Below are positions 17,467-26,335 of a stretch of DNA of 60,517 nucleotides, piece after piece (position 1 is the first letter of the stretch; the number at the start of each line of letters is the position of its first letter). The position numbers were made by a program, and so were the translations under genes. The notes under the pieces were generated by a model. It had not been told where the DNA came from and searched no databases. It worked only from the letters and a program-made list of their open reading frames with translations. The DNA comes from Devosia insulae DS-56 (GTDB taxonomy: Bacteria > Pseudomonadota > Alphaproteobacteria > Rhizobiales > Devosiaceae), in assembly GCF_000970465.2 (NCBI RefSeq), contig NZ_LAJE02000161.1, positions 1-60,517 of the forward strand, read 5' to 3'.

Positions 17467-18369
17467 ATGTCTTCTGTGGGGTCTGCGCATACGCCGCATG
17501 GCGACATCACGACCACCCGGCGTGGCAGCCGGATATGGACCGACGGGCGGCTTCTGGTCGGCTCGCTGATCGTGGTGAGCGCCCTGGCGATCGCCCTGAC
17601 TGACTATGCCGGGTTCGGCTACGCCTGGTCACATTTCTTCGGGAGCAGCGAGACCAACTCATCGGCATCGACGAGCGAGGTGTTCGGCGGCCTCAAGTCG
17701 AAGTTCCGCGACTACAATACCTACTCACGCGACATCTTCCTGATGGAGGAGCGCAGCAAAGTCGATGCGCCATACCTCGCGACCATCGCGAGGCTGCTGG
17801 AGAACCCCGCAGAAAGCGCGGGAGCCGGCCCGATGATCGAGGCATTCCTCGACCTGCGGAAGGTGCTCGACCTCGAGCAATCCTGTACCGCCGGCTATCC
17901 GTGGTCGACCCCGGTCTGGAGCTCCAGACGCGACATCGATACGATGGCCGATGGCAGCAAGCTGGTCGCGCTGGACCTGTTCTTCTGCCTGTTCACCGTG
18001 CCAAGGGACGAAAGCGGCATTGTTCGCTACCCGATCGCCACCGTGACGCTTACTGCCGACGAGAGCCGGCAACTGTCTTCGATCTACTCCCATATCAGTA
18101 CCGATGACGCGAGGAATGGGTTGCGGTGGCTAGAGGCCGTGGTGAGTGGCGAAGTCGCTCACCTCAAGCGCCTCCTCGAGCTGAGGAACGCGTCGACATC
18201 GTCATTGTCAGACGAGATCGACGATCTGTTGCAACGCTATCTGCGGACCAACCAGGCGGCGTTTGAGCACGGCGTGGTGATGACGCTGACCCGAGCTCTG
18301 CTGCTGATTGTTCTGATTGTCCTCGCGGCTGTGTCGCTCAAGTTCGCGCACCGCGATCGACCGAAATGA
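17467..18369 (+). CDS. hypothetical protein with two terminal membrane helices
   Basis: This is about 300 residues. A hydrophobic helix lies near the N-terminus (LVGSLIVVSALAIALTDYAG) and another at the C-terminus (LTRALLLIVLIVLAAVSLKF). They flank a ~210-residue soluble, probably periplasmic domain with two Cys (EQSCTAGYPW, LFFCLF). I recognise no family. The ATG at 17467 has an excellent GGAGGGG Shine-Dalgarno. An in-frame ATG at 17434 with GGGAG is the alternative. Confidence 0.65.
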   Translation: MSSVGSAHTPHGDITTTRRGSRIWTDGRLLVGSLIVVSALAIALTDYAGFGYAWSHFFGSSETNSSASTSEVFGGLKSKFRDYNTYSRDIFLMEERSKVDAPYLATIARLLENPAESAGAGPMIEAFLDLRKVLDLEQSCTAGYPWSTPVWSSRRDIDTMADGSKLVALDLFFCLFTVPRDESGIVRYPIATVTLTADESRQLSSIYSHISTDDARNGLRWLEAVVSGEVAHLKRLLELRNASTSSLSDEIDDLLQRYLRTNQAAFEHGVVMTLTRALLLIVLIVLAAVSLKFAHRDRPK

Positions 18370-18405
18370 CGGGGCCCGCGAGCCGGCATGCCTGGCTTGA
18401 GTGCC

Positions 18406-18806
18406 CTACTCTGTCGGCACCGGCGGCACGCAGTCAGGGGTGTGCGGCGCGATCTCGACCTTGCCCTTGGCCTGCACTTCGCCGCCGGGACTGACCAGCT
18501 GCACTTCAAGGGCAGTGACGTCATCGACGGCGTTGATGGCGCTGGCGTGGGTCACCTTCACCACCTGCATGGTGCAGACTCCGCAGTGGAGACGATCGGG
18601 ATGGTCACCGTCGCCGTGCCGGATTCGACCAGGTCGACGCTGCCATTGCCGGTCTCTTCGCAGGCGCCGCCGTCATAGCTGAAGCTCAGCGACACCAGTT
18701 CGGCATCGAGGCGGCAGGCCTTGAGATCATTGAGCGGGGCCAACTCCTGGGCGAGGGCCACGCCGGAGACGAGGCACAGGGCAAAGGTAAGGGGGACGAG
18801 GCGCAT
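18406..18806 (-). pseudogene. frameshifted small secreted cysteine protein
   Basis: The 5' part starts at ATG 18806 with a signal peptide (LVPLTFALCLVSGVALA). It reads LNDLKACRLDAELVSLSF and GGACEETGNGS before hitting a stop at 18558. From about 18578 a second frame continues coding-like sequence (CTMQVVKVTHASAINAV, then EVQLVSPGGEVQAKGKVEI and PDCVPPVPTE) to a TAG at 18406. Restoring one base near 18577-18579 would give a continuous protein of about 133 residues with four Cys after the signal peptide. It is either a real pseudogene or a sequence error. Function unknown. Confidence 0.6.
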
Positions 18807-18902
18807 TGGACTTCTCCGGGTTCTCGGTCTATTGGGTCGCTTCGATCTGACCCTATCCCTCTCGTAACGCATTCCGCGCGCCGCGGATGCATCGGCCGCG
18901 CC

Positions 18903-20789
18903 ATGTTGACCATTACCGATCTCAGTTATCGCATCCAGGGCCGTCCCCTGTTCGAAAATGCCTCGCTGGTTCTCCCCGACGGTTCAAAAACCGGTTTCGT
19001 GGGCAAGAACGGCACGGGCAAGACGACGCTGTTCCACCTGATCCTGGGGCAGATCGCGCCCGAGGGCGGGACGATCGAGGTCAATAAGAAGGCCCGCATC
19101 GGCGCGGTGGCGCAGGAAGCGGTGGCGAGCTCGATCAGCGTGCTCGACGTGGTGCTGTCGGCCGACAAGGAGCGCACGGCGCTGCTGGCGGAGGCCGAAA
19201 CGGCAACCGACCCGCACCGCATCGGCGATATCCATACGCGGCTGGCCGAGATCGACGCACATACCGCCGAAGCGCGCGCCTCGACCATCTTGAAGGGTCT
19301 GGGGTTCGAGAAGGACCGGCAATTGGGGCCGACCTCGGAGCTGTCGGGCGGCTGGCGGATGCGCGTGTCGCTGGCCGGCGTGCTGTTTTCGCAGCCCGAC
19401 CTGTTGCTGCTGGACGAGCCGACCAACTATCTCGATCTCGAAGGCACGCTGTGGCTCGAGAAGTACCTCGCGACCTACCCCTATACCGTGTTCATGATCA
19501 GCCACGACCGTGACCTGTTGAACAAGGCGGTGAACTCGATCGCGCATCTCGAGCATCGGAAGCTGACCTTCTACAAGGGCAACTACGACACGTTCGAAGA
19601 GACGCGCCGGATGCAGATGGAGCTCAACAACAAGAGCCGCGAGAAGACGCTCGACCAGATCGCGCACCTGCAGAAATTCGTCGACCGCTTCAAGGCCAAG
19701 GCCACTAAGGCCAAACAGGCGCAAGCGCGTGTCAAAATGATCGCCAAGCTGAAGCCGCCGGCGGCGATGTTCGACGAGAGCTCGTCGCCGTTCAATTTCC
19801 CCGACCCCAAGAAGGTCCCGGCCTCGCCGATGATGACCTTCGACAACGTGTCGGTGGGCTATGGCGACAAGGTGATCCTGCGTCACATCACCAACCGGAT
19901 CGACCCGGACCACCGGATCGCGCTGATCGGCGTCAACGGCAACGGCAAGTCGACCTTCGCCAAACTGCTGTCTGGCGACCTGAAGCCGATGGGCGGCGAG
20001 ATGCGCAAGGGCAAGGGGCTGGAGATCGCCTATTTCGCCCAGCATCAGCTGGACAAGCTGAAGCCGGAGCAGACGCCGTTCGAGCATGTCATCGACCTGA
20101 TGCCGTATGACAGCGAGGCCAAGCGCCGCTCGCGCGTGGCGCAGATGGGGCTCACCACCTCGCGCATGGACACCAAGGTGAAGAACCTCTCGGGTGGCGA
20201 GCGCGCCCGCCTGTTGCTCGGGCTCATCACCTTTGGCGGGCCAGGGATGCTGATCCTCGACGAGCCGACCAACCACCTCGATATCGATAGCCGCGACGCG
20301 CTGGTGGCGGCGCTCAACGACTATTCGGGCGCCGTGCTGATCATCAGCCATGATCGCCACCTGATCGACGCCACGGTCGACAAGCTGTGGATCGCGCAGA
20401 ATGGCACGATCGAGGAATTCGACGAGGATCTCGATACTTACCAGCGCCTGTTGACCTCCAACAGCAGCGGCAAGGGCAAGAAAGAAGCGACGGCGCCAGT
20501 GGTCGAGGACCGCAAGGCGGCCCGCCAGGACGCCGCGGCCAAGCGCGCCGAAGTGGCGCCGCTGCGCAAATCGATCAAGGACCTCGAGCAGAAGCTCGGG
20601 CGGCTCAAGACCGAACTGGCGCGGGTGGATGGCTTCCTCGCCGATCCCAAGACCTATGACGGGGCGCCCGAGCGGGTCATCCTGCTCGGCAAGGACAAGG
20701 CGCGGTTCGAAGGCGAGATCGCCCGGATCGAAGAAAGCTGGCTGACGCTCAGCGAAGAGCTGGAGCAGGCCGAGAGGGCGATGGGATGA
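18903..20789 (+). CDS. ABC-F family ATPase (Uup/EttA-like)
   Basis: This 628-residue protein has two ABC ATPase domains and no membrane segments. Domain 1 has Walker A GKNGTGKTT, signature LSGGWRMRVSLAG and Walker B LLLLDEPTNYLDL. Domain 2 has GVNGNGKST, LSGGERARLLLG and MLILDEPTNHLDID. The linker (residues ~240-280) is basic and helical. The C-terminus is a coiled coil (VAPLRKSIKDLEQKLGRLK) as in Uup. ABC-F proteins bind the ribosome E site and modulate translation. The cupin gene overlaps its stop. Confidence 0.93.
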   Translation: MLTITDLSYRIQGRPLFENASLVLPDGSKTGFVGKNGTGKTTLFHLILGQIAPEGGTIEVNKKARIGAVAQEAVASSISVLDVVLSADKERTALLAEAETATDPHRIGDIHTRLAEIDAHTAEARASTILKGLGFEKDRQLGPTSELSGGWRMRVSLAGVLFSQPDLLLLDEPTNYLDLEGTLWLEKYLATYPYTVFMISHDRDLLNKAVNSIAHLEHRKLTFYKGNYDTFEETRRMQMELNNKSREKTLDQIAHLQKFVDRFKAKATKAKQAQARVKMIAKLKPPAAMFDESSSPFNFPDPKKVPASPMMTFDNVSVGYGDKVILRHITNRIDPDHRIALIGVNGNGKSTFAKLLSGDLKPMGGEMRKGKGLEIAYFAQHQLDKLKPEQTPFEHVIDLMPYDSEAKRRSRVAQMGLTTSRMDTKVKNLSGGERARLLLGLITFGGPGMLILDEPTNHLDIDSRDALVAALNDYSGAVLIISHDRHLIDATVDKLWIAQNGTIEEFDEDLDTYQRLLTSNSSGKGKKEATAPVVEDRKAARQDAAAKRAEVAPLRKSIKDLEQKLGRLKTELARVDGFLADPKTYDGAPERVILLGKDKARFEGEIARIEESWLTLSEELEQAERAMG

Positions 20790-21214
20790 CGCAGATGACC
20801 GCAAGCGACGTGGTGGCGCTGCTCGGCCTCGAGCCGCACCCGGAGGGCGGCTTCTACCGGCAGACCTTCGCCGACACGCTCAACGGCACCGGCCGGCCGC
20901 ACTCGACGCTGATCTACTACCTGCTGAGCAACCACCAGACCGGCGCCTGGCACCGGGTGGATTCGGCCGAGGTGTGGCACTGGTATGCCGGCGCGCCGAT
21001 GCGGCTCGACATCTCGCGCGATGGCAAGAGCGTCACCGAGCATGCGCTGGGCAATGACCTCGCCGCCGGCGAACGGCCGCAACTGGTGATCCCCGGCAAT
21101 GCCTGGCAGCGCGCGGCGTGCCTCGGCGACTGGACGCTGGTCGGCTGCACCGTAGCGCCGGGGTTTCAGTTCTCGAAGTTCGAGCAGGCGGAGCCGGGCT
21201 GGGAGCCGGGCTGA
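20786..21214 (+). CDS. cupin-like DUF985 (cupin_5) protein
   Basis: This 142-residue single-domain cupin of the DUF985 type opens with the characteristic LGLEPHPEGGFYRQTF. It continues STLIYYLLSNHQTGAWHRVDSAEVWHWYAG, with possible metal-ligand histidines, and ends PGFQFSKFE. Its ATG overlaps the ABC-F stop (ATGA), so the two are co-transcribed and translationally coupled. Biochemical function is not established for the family. Confidence 0.9.
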   Translation: MTQMTASDVVALLGLEPHPEGGFYRQTFADTLNGTGRPHSTLIYYLLSNHQTGAWHRVDSAEVWHWYAGAPMRLDISRDGKSVTEHALGNDLAAGERPQLVIPGNAWQRAACLGDWTLVGCTVAPGFQFSKFEQAEPGWEPG

Positions 21215-21257
21215 GGCCCGTCGCTCCTCGCTGACGCTCAGATCGGCGATGCTACGC

Positions 21258-21392
21258 ATCGCATACCCCTCATCCGGCCTGCGGCCACCTTCTCCCTCAT
21301 GGGGAGAAGGACGCCAACCTCAGGCATCTCAGTCTGGTGCCTTCTCCCCTTGAGGGAGAAGGTGCCCGAAGGGCGGATGAGGGGTATCGCAA
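21258..21392. repeat. palindromic intergenic repeat
   Basis: This long imperfect palindrome has perfect outer arms ATACCCCTCATCCG (21263-21276) and CGGATGAGGGGTAT (21374-21387). Inner pyrimidine/purine arms of the CCTTCTCCC/GGGAGAAGG type, centred near 21330, complete it. The form is typical of dispersed extragenic palindromes in Rhizobiales. It separates convergent genes and could form a strong hairpin in either transcript. Confidence 0.75.
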
Positions 21393-21435
21393 CCGCAGGT
21401 TGCGCGATCGGAGCGAAGCGACGAGCGATTGCGCC

Positions 21436-21882
21436 CTACCCCTTCTTCGCCCACTTGCCGTTGCCGTCCTGCTGCCAGTAGGTCACCTCATTGCCGTCGC
21501 GCAGCGCCTTCCATGCGGCGCGGGCTTCGGTCACCGCATCCGGGTCGTGGCCGGAGAACATGAAGACGATGCGCTGGTAGCCTTCGCCGGACTGCGGCAC
21601 GGCGCGGTCGACGAAGAAGCGCACTTCGGCCTTGTTGGGGTTGTGCGGGCGGGTGGTGATCAGCACCGGCTGCAGGTGGTCGGCATCGCCGCCGGCGAGC
21701 GAGTGCGGCAAAAAGCTGTCGTCACGGTAGGTCCAGAGTATGTAGTCGAGTTCCTGCGCCCGCTCGTCGCTGCTGGTCTCGACAACGGCGCTCCAGCCGC
21801 GCTCCAGCGACTTTACCAGCAGCACCGGCAGCACCCGTTCGAGCGGCTGGCTTTCAAGGTGATAGAACAGGATCTCGGTCAC
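21436..21882 (-). CDS. holC: DNA polymerase III chi subunit
   Basis: This 148-residue protein matches HolC, the clamp-loader accessory subunit that binds SSB during replication. Motifs are EILFYHLESQPLERVLPVLL, the central LDYILWTYRDDSFLPHSL and VFMFSGHDPDAVTEAR. Its ATG overlaps the stop of the upstream membrane-protein gene (ATGA). That gene in turn overlaps pepA, giving a compact pepA-hypothetical-holC operon. Confidence 0.94.
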   Translation of the reverse strand: MTEILFYHLESQPLERVLPVLLVKSLERGWSAVVETSSDERAQELDYILWTYRDDSFLPHSLAGGDADHLQPVLITTRPHNPNKAEVRFFVDRAVPQSGEGYQRIVFMFSGHDPDAVTEARAAWKALRDGNEVTYWQQDGNGKWAKKG

Positions 21883-22442
21883 GCGGCCTCCTCCGCCGGC
21901 GGCACGGCGCCATTGCGCAGCGCCAGTACCGTCAGTGTCTCGGCAAGCAGCTTGGCCGGGCGGTCCATGCCCCGTACCGGGATGTTGGCGAGGCCGGCGG
22001 CCGGCTGGCGAAACCCGGCAGTGCCGGCGCGATAGGGGCTGAGGCGGGTTTCGAGCGGGGTCTTCAGCGCCAGGAGGATGCCGCCGCCCCCAGGGGCTGG
22101 GGCGACTTCCACGACGTCAGTCCAAGCGATCGGCGCATCGGTGACGCGGCGGTCGAAGACGCCGTGCTCGTCGATGGTCAGCACCGGTCGCCTGAGGCGC
22201 AGGTCACCGATCACCACGCTGCCGACAGCGAGGAAGAACACCCCGACCGCCAGTGTCGGCAGTGCCAGCAGCGTCAATTCGACGCTCGGGTGCATGCCGA
22301 GCAGGCCAACGAGGCTCGCCAGCAGCAGGAGGGTCGGCAGCAGCGCCACCAGTCCGGCGAACAGCGCGATCGCCGCGATCGGCGACAGCCACAGGCGCGA
22401 CGGATTGGCGACGAGCGGCAGATCAGGCAACACGCCGGTCAT
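21879..22442 (-). CDS. hypothetical membrane protein in the pepA-holC operon
   Basis: This is 187 residues. Two hydrophobic segments lie in the first 85 residues (PIAAIALFAGLVALLPTLLLLASLVGLL, not shown whole, and LALPTLAVGVFFLAVGSVVI). A cytoplasmic domain with LRLRRPVLTIDEHGVFDRRV and IAWTDVVEVAP follows. That layout resembles small PH-like-domain membrane proteins such as the STM3941 type. It overlaps both neighbours by 4 bases. No function is assigned. Confidence 0.72.
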   Translation of the reverse strand: MTGVLPDLPLVANPSRLWLSPIAAIALFAGLVALLPTLLLLASLVGLLGMHPSVELTLLALPTLAVGVFFLAVGSVVIGDLRLRRPVLTIDEHGVFDRRVTDAPIAWTDVVEVAPAPGGGGILLALKTPLETRLSPYRAGTAGFRQPAAGLANIPVRGMDRPAKLLAETLTVLALRNGAVPPAEEAA

Positions 22443-23935
22443 TTGGCCTCGTAGTTGTCGCGCACCAGCCGATCAAGCAGCGCTACGCCGAAGCCCGAAG
22501 CCCAGGCGGTGTTGGTTTCGCTCGAGGGAGACGCCAAGGCCACGGCGGCGATATCGAGATGCGCCCACGGCACGTCGTTGACGAAGCGGGCGAGGAACTG
22601 CGCGGCGGTGATCGAGCCGGCCGGGCGGCCGCCCGAGTTCTTGATGTCGGCGAAGCGGCTGTCGATCTGCTTGTCGTAAGCAGCCCCCATCGGCAGGCGC
22701 CAGAGCTTTTCGCCGGTGGCGAGGCCGGCAGCCAGCAGCTTGGCCGAGAGATCGTCGTTGTTGGAGAACAGCCCGGCGTGATCGCTGCCGAGCGCTACTC
22801 CGATGGCGCCGGTGAGGGTCGCGAGGTTGATCATGAACTTCGGCTTGAAGCGGTCCTGCGTGTACCAGAGCGCATCGGCGAGAACCAGGCGGCCCTCGGC
22901 GTCGGTGTTGACGATCTCGATGGTGGTGCCGCTCATGGCAGTGAGGATATCACCCGGGCGATAAGCCGTGCCCGAGGGCATGTTCTCGACCAGCCCGATG
23001 ACGCCGATGGCGTTGACCTTGGCCTTGCGGCTGGCGAGCGCCTGCATCAGGCCGGTGACGGCGGCCGCCCCGCCCATGTCGCCCTTCATATCCTCCATGC
23101 CGAGACCAGGCTTCAGCGAGATGCCGCCGGAATCGAACACCACGCCCTTGCCGATGAAGGCGATCGGCTGCTCCTTCGCCTTGCCACCGTTCCAGCGCAT
23201 GATGACAAGACGTGGCGGGCGAACGGAACCCTGCGCCACGCCGAGCAGGGCGTTCATGCCGAGTTTGCGCATGGCCTTCTCGTCGAGCTGTTCGATCTCG
23301 ACGCCGAGCTCGGCAAGCTTGGCGGCCTCGGCGGCGAACTCGAGCGTGCCGAGGACGTTGGGCGGCAGGTGGATCAGGTCGCGGGCGAGGAGCGTGCCTT
23401 CGGCGGTGGCCTGGCGGTCGGCGATGGCCTTGTCGACGGCGGACCGGCCGTCGACATGCAGCGTGACGGTGAGCGTGCTGTCGCCGTTGTCGTCCGACTT
23501 CGCCGGCTTGTAGCGGTCGAACTTGTAGTGGCGGAGGCGGAGGCCGGCAGCGAGTTCGCCGATGCGCTCGGGGGTCGCTTCAGGATCGTCCAGCAGCACG
23601 GCAACCTTGGTTGCCTTGACCGCCGCCAGCTTGCCGGCGAGCGACCCGCCGCGGTCGGTCCAGGCCGACAGGCTGTCGCCCTGCCCCGCCTTGCCGCTGC
23701 CGAGCAGCAGCAAACGGTCGGCCGCGACACCGGCCGGCGCCAGCAGGTCGATCACCTGCCCCTGCTTGCCCTTGAAGCCGGCGGCGGCGGAGACCTTCTG
23801 CCAGTCGAGCCCGGTGGCCTTCCAGACCTCGGCGGCGCCCCCGGTGGGCGCAGCGCCTTCGGCGACGTAGACGACCAGCGTTCCAGTCGCCTTCAGCGGC
23901 AGGGCAGCGGTCTTGATCTCGATCCGGTTCGGCAT
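22439..23935 (-). CDS. pepA: leucyl aminopeptidase (M17)
   Basis: This 498-residue cytosolic metallo-aminopeptidase removes N-terminal residues from peptides. The C-terminal M17 catalytic domain has FIGKGVVFDSGGISLKPG, MKGDMGGAAAV and the signature NTDAEGRLVLADAL, which carry the two-metal ligands and the catalytic Lys and Arg. Some PepA proteins also bind DNA, which cannot be judged here. It is the first gene of the pepA-hypothetical-holC operon and is divergent from lptF. Confidence 0.96.
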   Translation of the reverse strand: MPNRIEIKTAALPLKATGTLVVYVAEGAAPTGGAAEVWKATGLDWQKVSAAAGFKGKQGQVIDLLAPAGVAADRLLLLGSGKAGQGDSLSAWTDRGGSLAGKLAAVKATKVAVLLDDPEATPERIGELAAGLRLRHYKFDRYKPAKSDDNGDSTLTVTLHVDGRSAVDKAIADRQATAEGTLLARDLIHLPPNVLGTLEFAAEAAKLAELGVEIEQLDEKAMRKLGMNALLGVAQGSVRPPRLVIMRWNGGKAKEQPIAFIGKGVVFDSGGISLKPGLGMEDMKGDMGGAAAVTGLMQALASRKAKVNAIGVIGLVENMPSGTAYRPGDILTAMSGTTIEIVNTDAEGRLVLADALWYTQDRFKPKFMINLATLTGAIGVALGSDHAGLFSNNDDLSAKLLAAGLATGEKLWRLPMGAAYDKQIDSRFADIKNSGGRPAGSITAAQFLARFVNDVPWAHLDIAAVALASPSSETNTAWASGFGVALLDRLVRDNYEAK

Positions 23936-24164
23936 GGGCGAAAATACCTTATGGCAATGGGACGGACGCGTGGTCCGGGAAACGGCAGGCTCACGACTGA
24001 TAGTGGCTACGCCCGTCGCGTCAATCCCGCAACACCTCGGAGACCGACCGCCATGCCCCTGCCCGATTGGCTTGCCAAGCCATGTCGGGGGCGGGCAATG
24101 TCCGCCCGGTTCACCTGCCGGGGGCAGACCGGAGGTGAGCGCGCGTCGGAACCAGATTGTCTAT

Positions 24165-25274
24165 ATGACTCGGCTAGGCACTTATCTTTTCAGGCTTTTT
24201 GCCGCCGAGGCCGCTGCGCTTTTCGGGGTCGCGCTGACGATTCTGTACCTCGTGCAACTGCTCAGAATCGTCGAGGTCGGGGCGGTCCGCGATCGCGGGC
24301 TGGGCACGCTGTTCTGGCAGACCATCCTCGGCCTGCCGCCACTCTCCATCGCCTTCCTCTATGTGTGCCTCGCCATCGGGCTGGCACGGGCGCTGCGCGC
24401 CATGCAGGCGTCACGGGAGCTGCACATCATCCATGTCTCGCAGCGCCTGCCGGCACTGATCGGGACGATCCTCGGCTACGCCGCGATCGGCACACTGATG
24501 GTCCTGCTGCTGGCGCACGTAATCGAGCCACTGGCGAGCCGCGAGAACAACCAGATCAAAGCCCAGGCGGCGGCGGACCTGGTCGGGCGCTCGCTGGTGC
24601 CCAACCGTTTCGCCGAACTGGGTGATGGCGTGACAATCACCGTCGGTGGTCGCGGGGCGGATGGCGAGATCACCTCGTTTTTCGCCGACGACCGGCGCGA
24701 CGCGGATACCCGGCGCACCTACATCGCCGACTCTGCCCTGATCACGGCCGACGAACTCGGTTACGTGCTGCAGCTCGAGGACGGGACGATCCAGTACCGC
24801 ACCGCCGATGGGCAGTTCTCGGAGATCTCGTTCGAGCGCTACGACATCGCGCTGGAGCGCCTGACTGGCGATGAAGATACCGGCGAGCGCCGCGGCGACC
24901 AGAGCACCTACGGCATGATCATGCGCGGGCTGACCGAAGGGGAGTGGCCGGCCGAGTCGCTGCGCCGCATCGCCGAGCGCACGTCTGACGGCTTCCGGGT
25001 GCTGGCGCTCTGCCTGTTCGTCGCCGCGATCAGCGTTTTCCCCTCGGGTCGGCGCAAGGAGCCGGCGCTGCCGGTGGAGATCACCGTGCTTGGCGCGGTG
25101 CTGTTCGAACGCGCGGTCACCTCATACGCACCGGTTGCCGGCTGGGCGCGCGAGACCAGCGGGGTCATCGTGCTGATCGTCATCGCTGTGGCCATCCTCG
25201 TCTACCGGTTGCGGGTGTTCGCGCCGCTGCCCCGAGAGGCGCATAGCCTGCCCCGGGAGGCGCTTGGCCGATGA
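24165..25274 (+). CDS. lptF: LPS export permease LptF
   Basis: This 369-residue inner-membrane protein of the YjgP/YjgQ family has N- and C-terminal membrane blocks around a periplasmic beta-jellyroll (~residues 130-260). Motifs are LFRLFAAEAAALFGVALTIL at the start and LPPLSIAFLYVCLAIGLARAL. With LptG and LptB it extracts LPS from the inner membrane. The ATG at 24165 matches the family start. A long in-frame extension upstream is non-conserved. Its stop overlaps lptG. Confidence 0.94.
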   Translation: MTRLGTYLFRLFAAEAAALFGVALTILYLVQLLRIVEVGAVRDRGLGTLFWQTILGLPPLSIAFLYVCLAIGLARALRAMQASRELHIIHVSQRLPALIGTILGYAAIGTLMVLLLAHVIEPLASRENNQIKAQAAADLVGRSLVPNRFAELGDGVTITVGGRGADGEITSFFADDRRDADTRRTYIADSALITADELGYVLQLEDGTIQYRTADGQFSEISFERYDIALERLTGDEDTGERRGDQSTYGMIMRGLTEGEWPAESLRRIAERTSDGFRVLALCLFVAAISVFPSGRRKEPALPVEITVLGAVLFERAVTSYAPVAGWARETSGVIVLIVIAVAILVYRLRVFAPLPREAHSLPREALGR

Positions 25275-26335
25275 ACCGGATCGACTGGATCATCGTTCGG
25301 CGGCTGGCCAGCAATGTCGGACTGACGCTGGTGGTGCTGTTCGGCATCGTGCTGCTGGTCGAGTCGCTCAATACGACCCGCTTTGCCGCCCTGTCGGCAA
25401 CCGGCGGCGCGCCGCTGGCGCTGACCGCCGTGGCGCTGGCCGCGGCACGCTGGATCATCGATACGCTGCCGCTGACCTTCCTCGTCGGCACCGTCGCGGG
25501 GCTGCTGAACCTGCAGGCAACGCGCGAGATGACGGTGATCAAGGCCTCGGGCCGGTCGGTCTGGCGGGTGATGATCGTGCCGCTGGCGGTTACCCTCGCC
25601 GGCGGGGTGCTGGTGACGCTGCTGGTCGACACGGCGGTGATCCAGTTCAACCGCACGCTGTCGCCGAGCTCGACCACGAGTGGCGAAGTGGGCCGCTCCG
25701 GCACGCTGTGGCTCGACGAGCAACAGGGCGATGTCCATTACATCCTCGAAGCCGGCTACGTGAACCCATCGGGCACGGCGCTGGGCAGCGTCAACGTCTT
25801 CCTGATGGAGGCGCCGCGCGACCGCATCGAAGCGGCAACCGCCGAGCTTGTGGGCAATGAGTGGGTGATGGCCCAGGCGACGCGCTATCGTTCCAACGAA
25901 ATGCCTGAGGCGATGACCGATTTCCGGCTGCCAACGGCTCGAACGGCTGGCGACATGCGAGCCCGGATCGCGTCGATCAAAGATATGACGGTCTGGGAAC
26001 TGGCAGGTTCGCTGGCGGCCCGGCTCACCGATTCCCGGGAACGGGCCGAGACGGAAACGCGGTTCCTCAGGCTCCTTGCACTGCCACTTACGCTGTGTGG
26101 CTCGCTGGTCATTGCCTTCGCGTTTACGGCCGGTTATCGAAGGACCAATAAGTATGGTGGGGCGGTGCTTTATGGTATCGTCCTTGGCGTCTTGGTTTAT
26201 GTGGTGACCGAGATGGCTGGACGCGCCGGGGGTGCCGGTGTGATGCATCCGGTCATCGCAGTTGCAGGGCCGGCGGTAGTAGCCATCGTCATTGGAGTGA
26301 CGGTGCTGCTCAACAGGGAAGACGGGCGGACGTGA
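25271..26335 (+). CDS. lptG: LPS export permease LptG
   Basis: This 354-residue YjgP/YjgQ-family partner of LptF opens MNRIDWIIVRRLASNVGLTL. It has the conserved membrane region LPLTFLVGTVAGLLNLQATREM and a C-terminal membrane block. ATGA overlap with lptF and GTGA overlap with lptD make lptF-lptG-lptD a tightly coupled operon. The periplasmic domain forms the bridge to LptA/LptC, which are encoded elsewhere. Confidence 0.95.
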   Translation: MNRIDWIIVRRLASNVGLTLVVLFGIVLLVESLNTTRFAALSATGGAPLALTAVALAAARWIIDTLPLTFLVGTVAGLLNLQATREMTVIKASGRSVWRVMIVPLAVTLAGGVLVTLLVDTAVIQFNRTLSPSSTTSGEVGRSGTLWLDEQQGDVHYILEAGYVNPSGTALGSVNVFLMEAPRDRIEAATAELVGNEWVMAQATRYRSNEMPEAMTDFRLPTARTAGDMRARIASIKDMTVWELAGSLAARLTDSRERAETETRFLRLLALPLTLCGSLVIAFAFTAGYRRTNKYGGAVLYGIVLGVLVYVVTEMAGRAGGAGVMHPVIAVAGPAVVAIVIGVTVLLNREDGRT

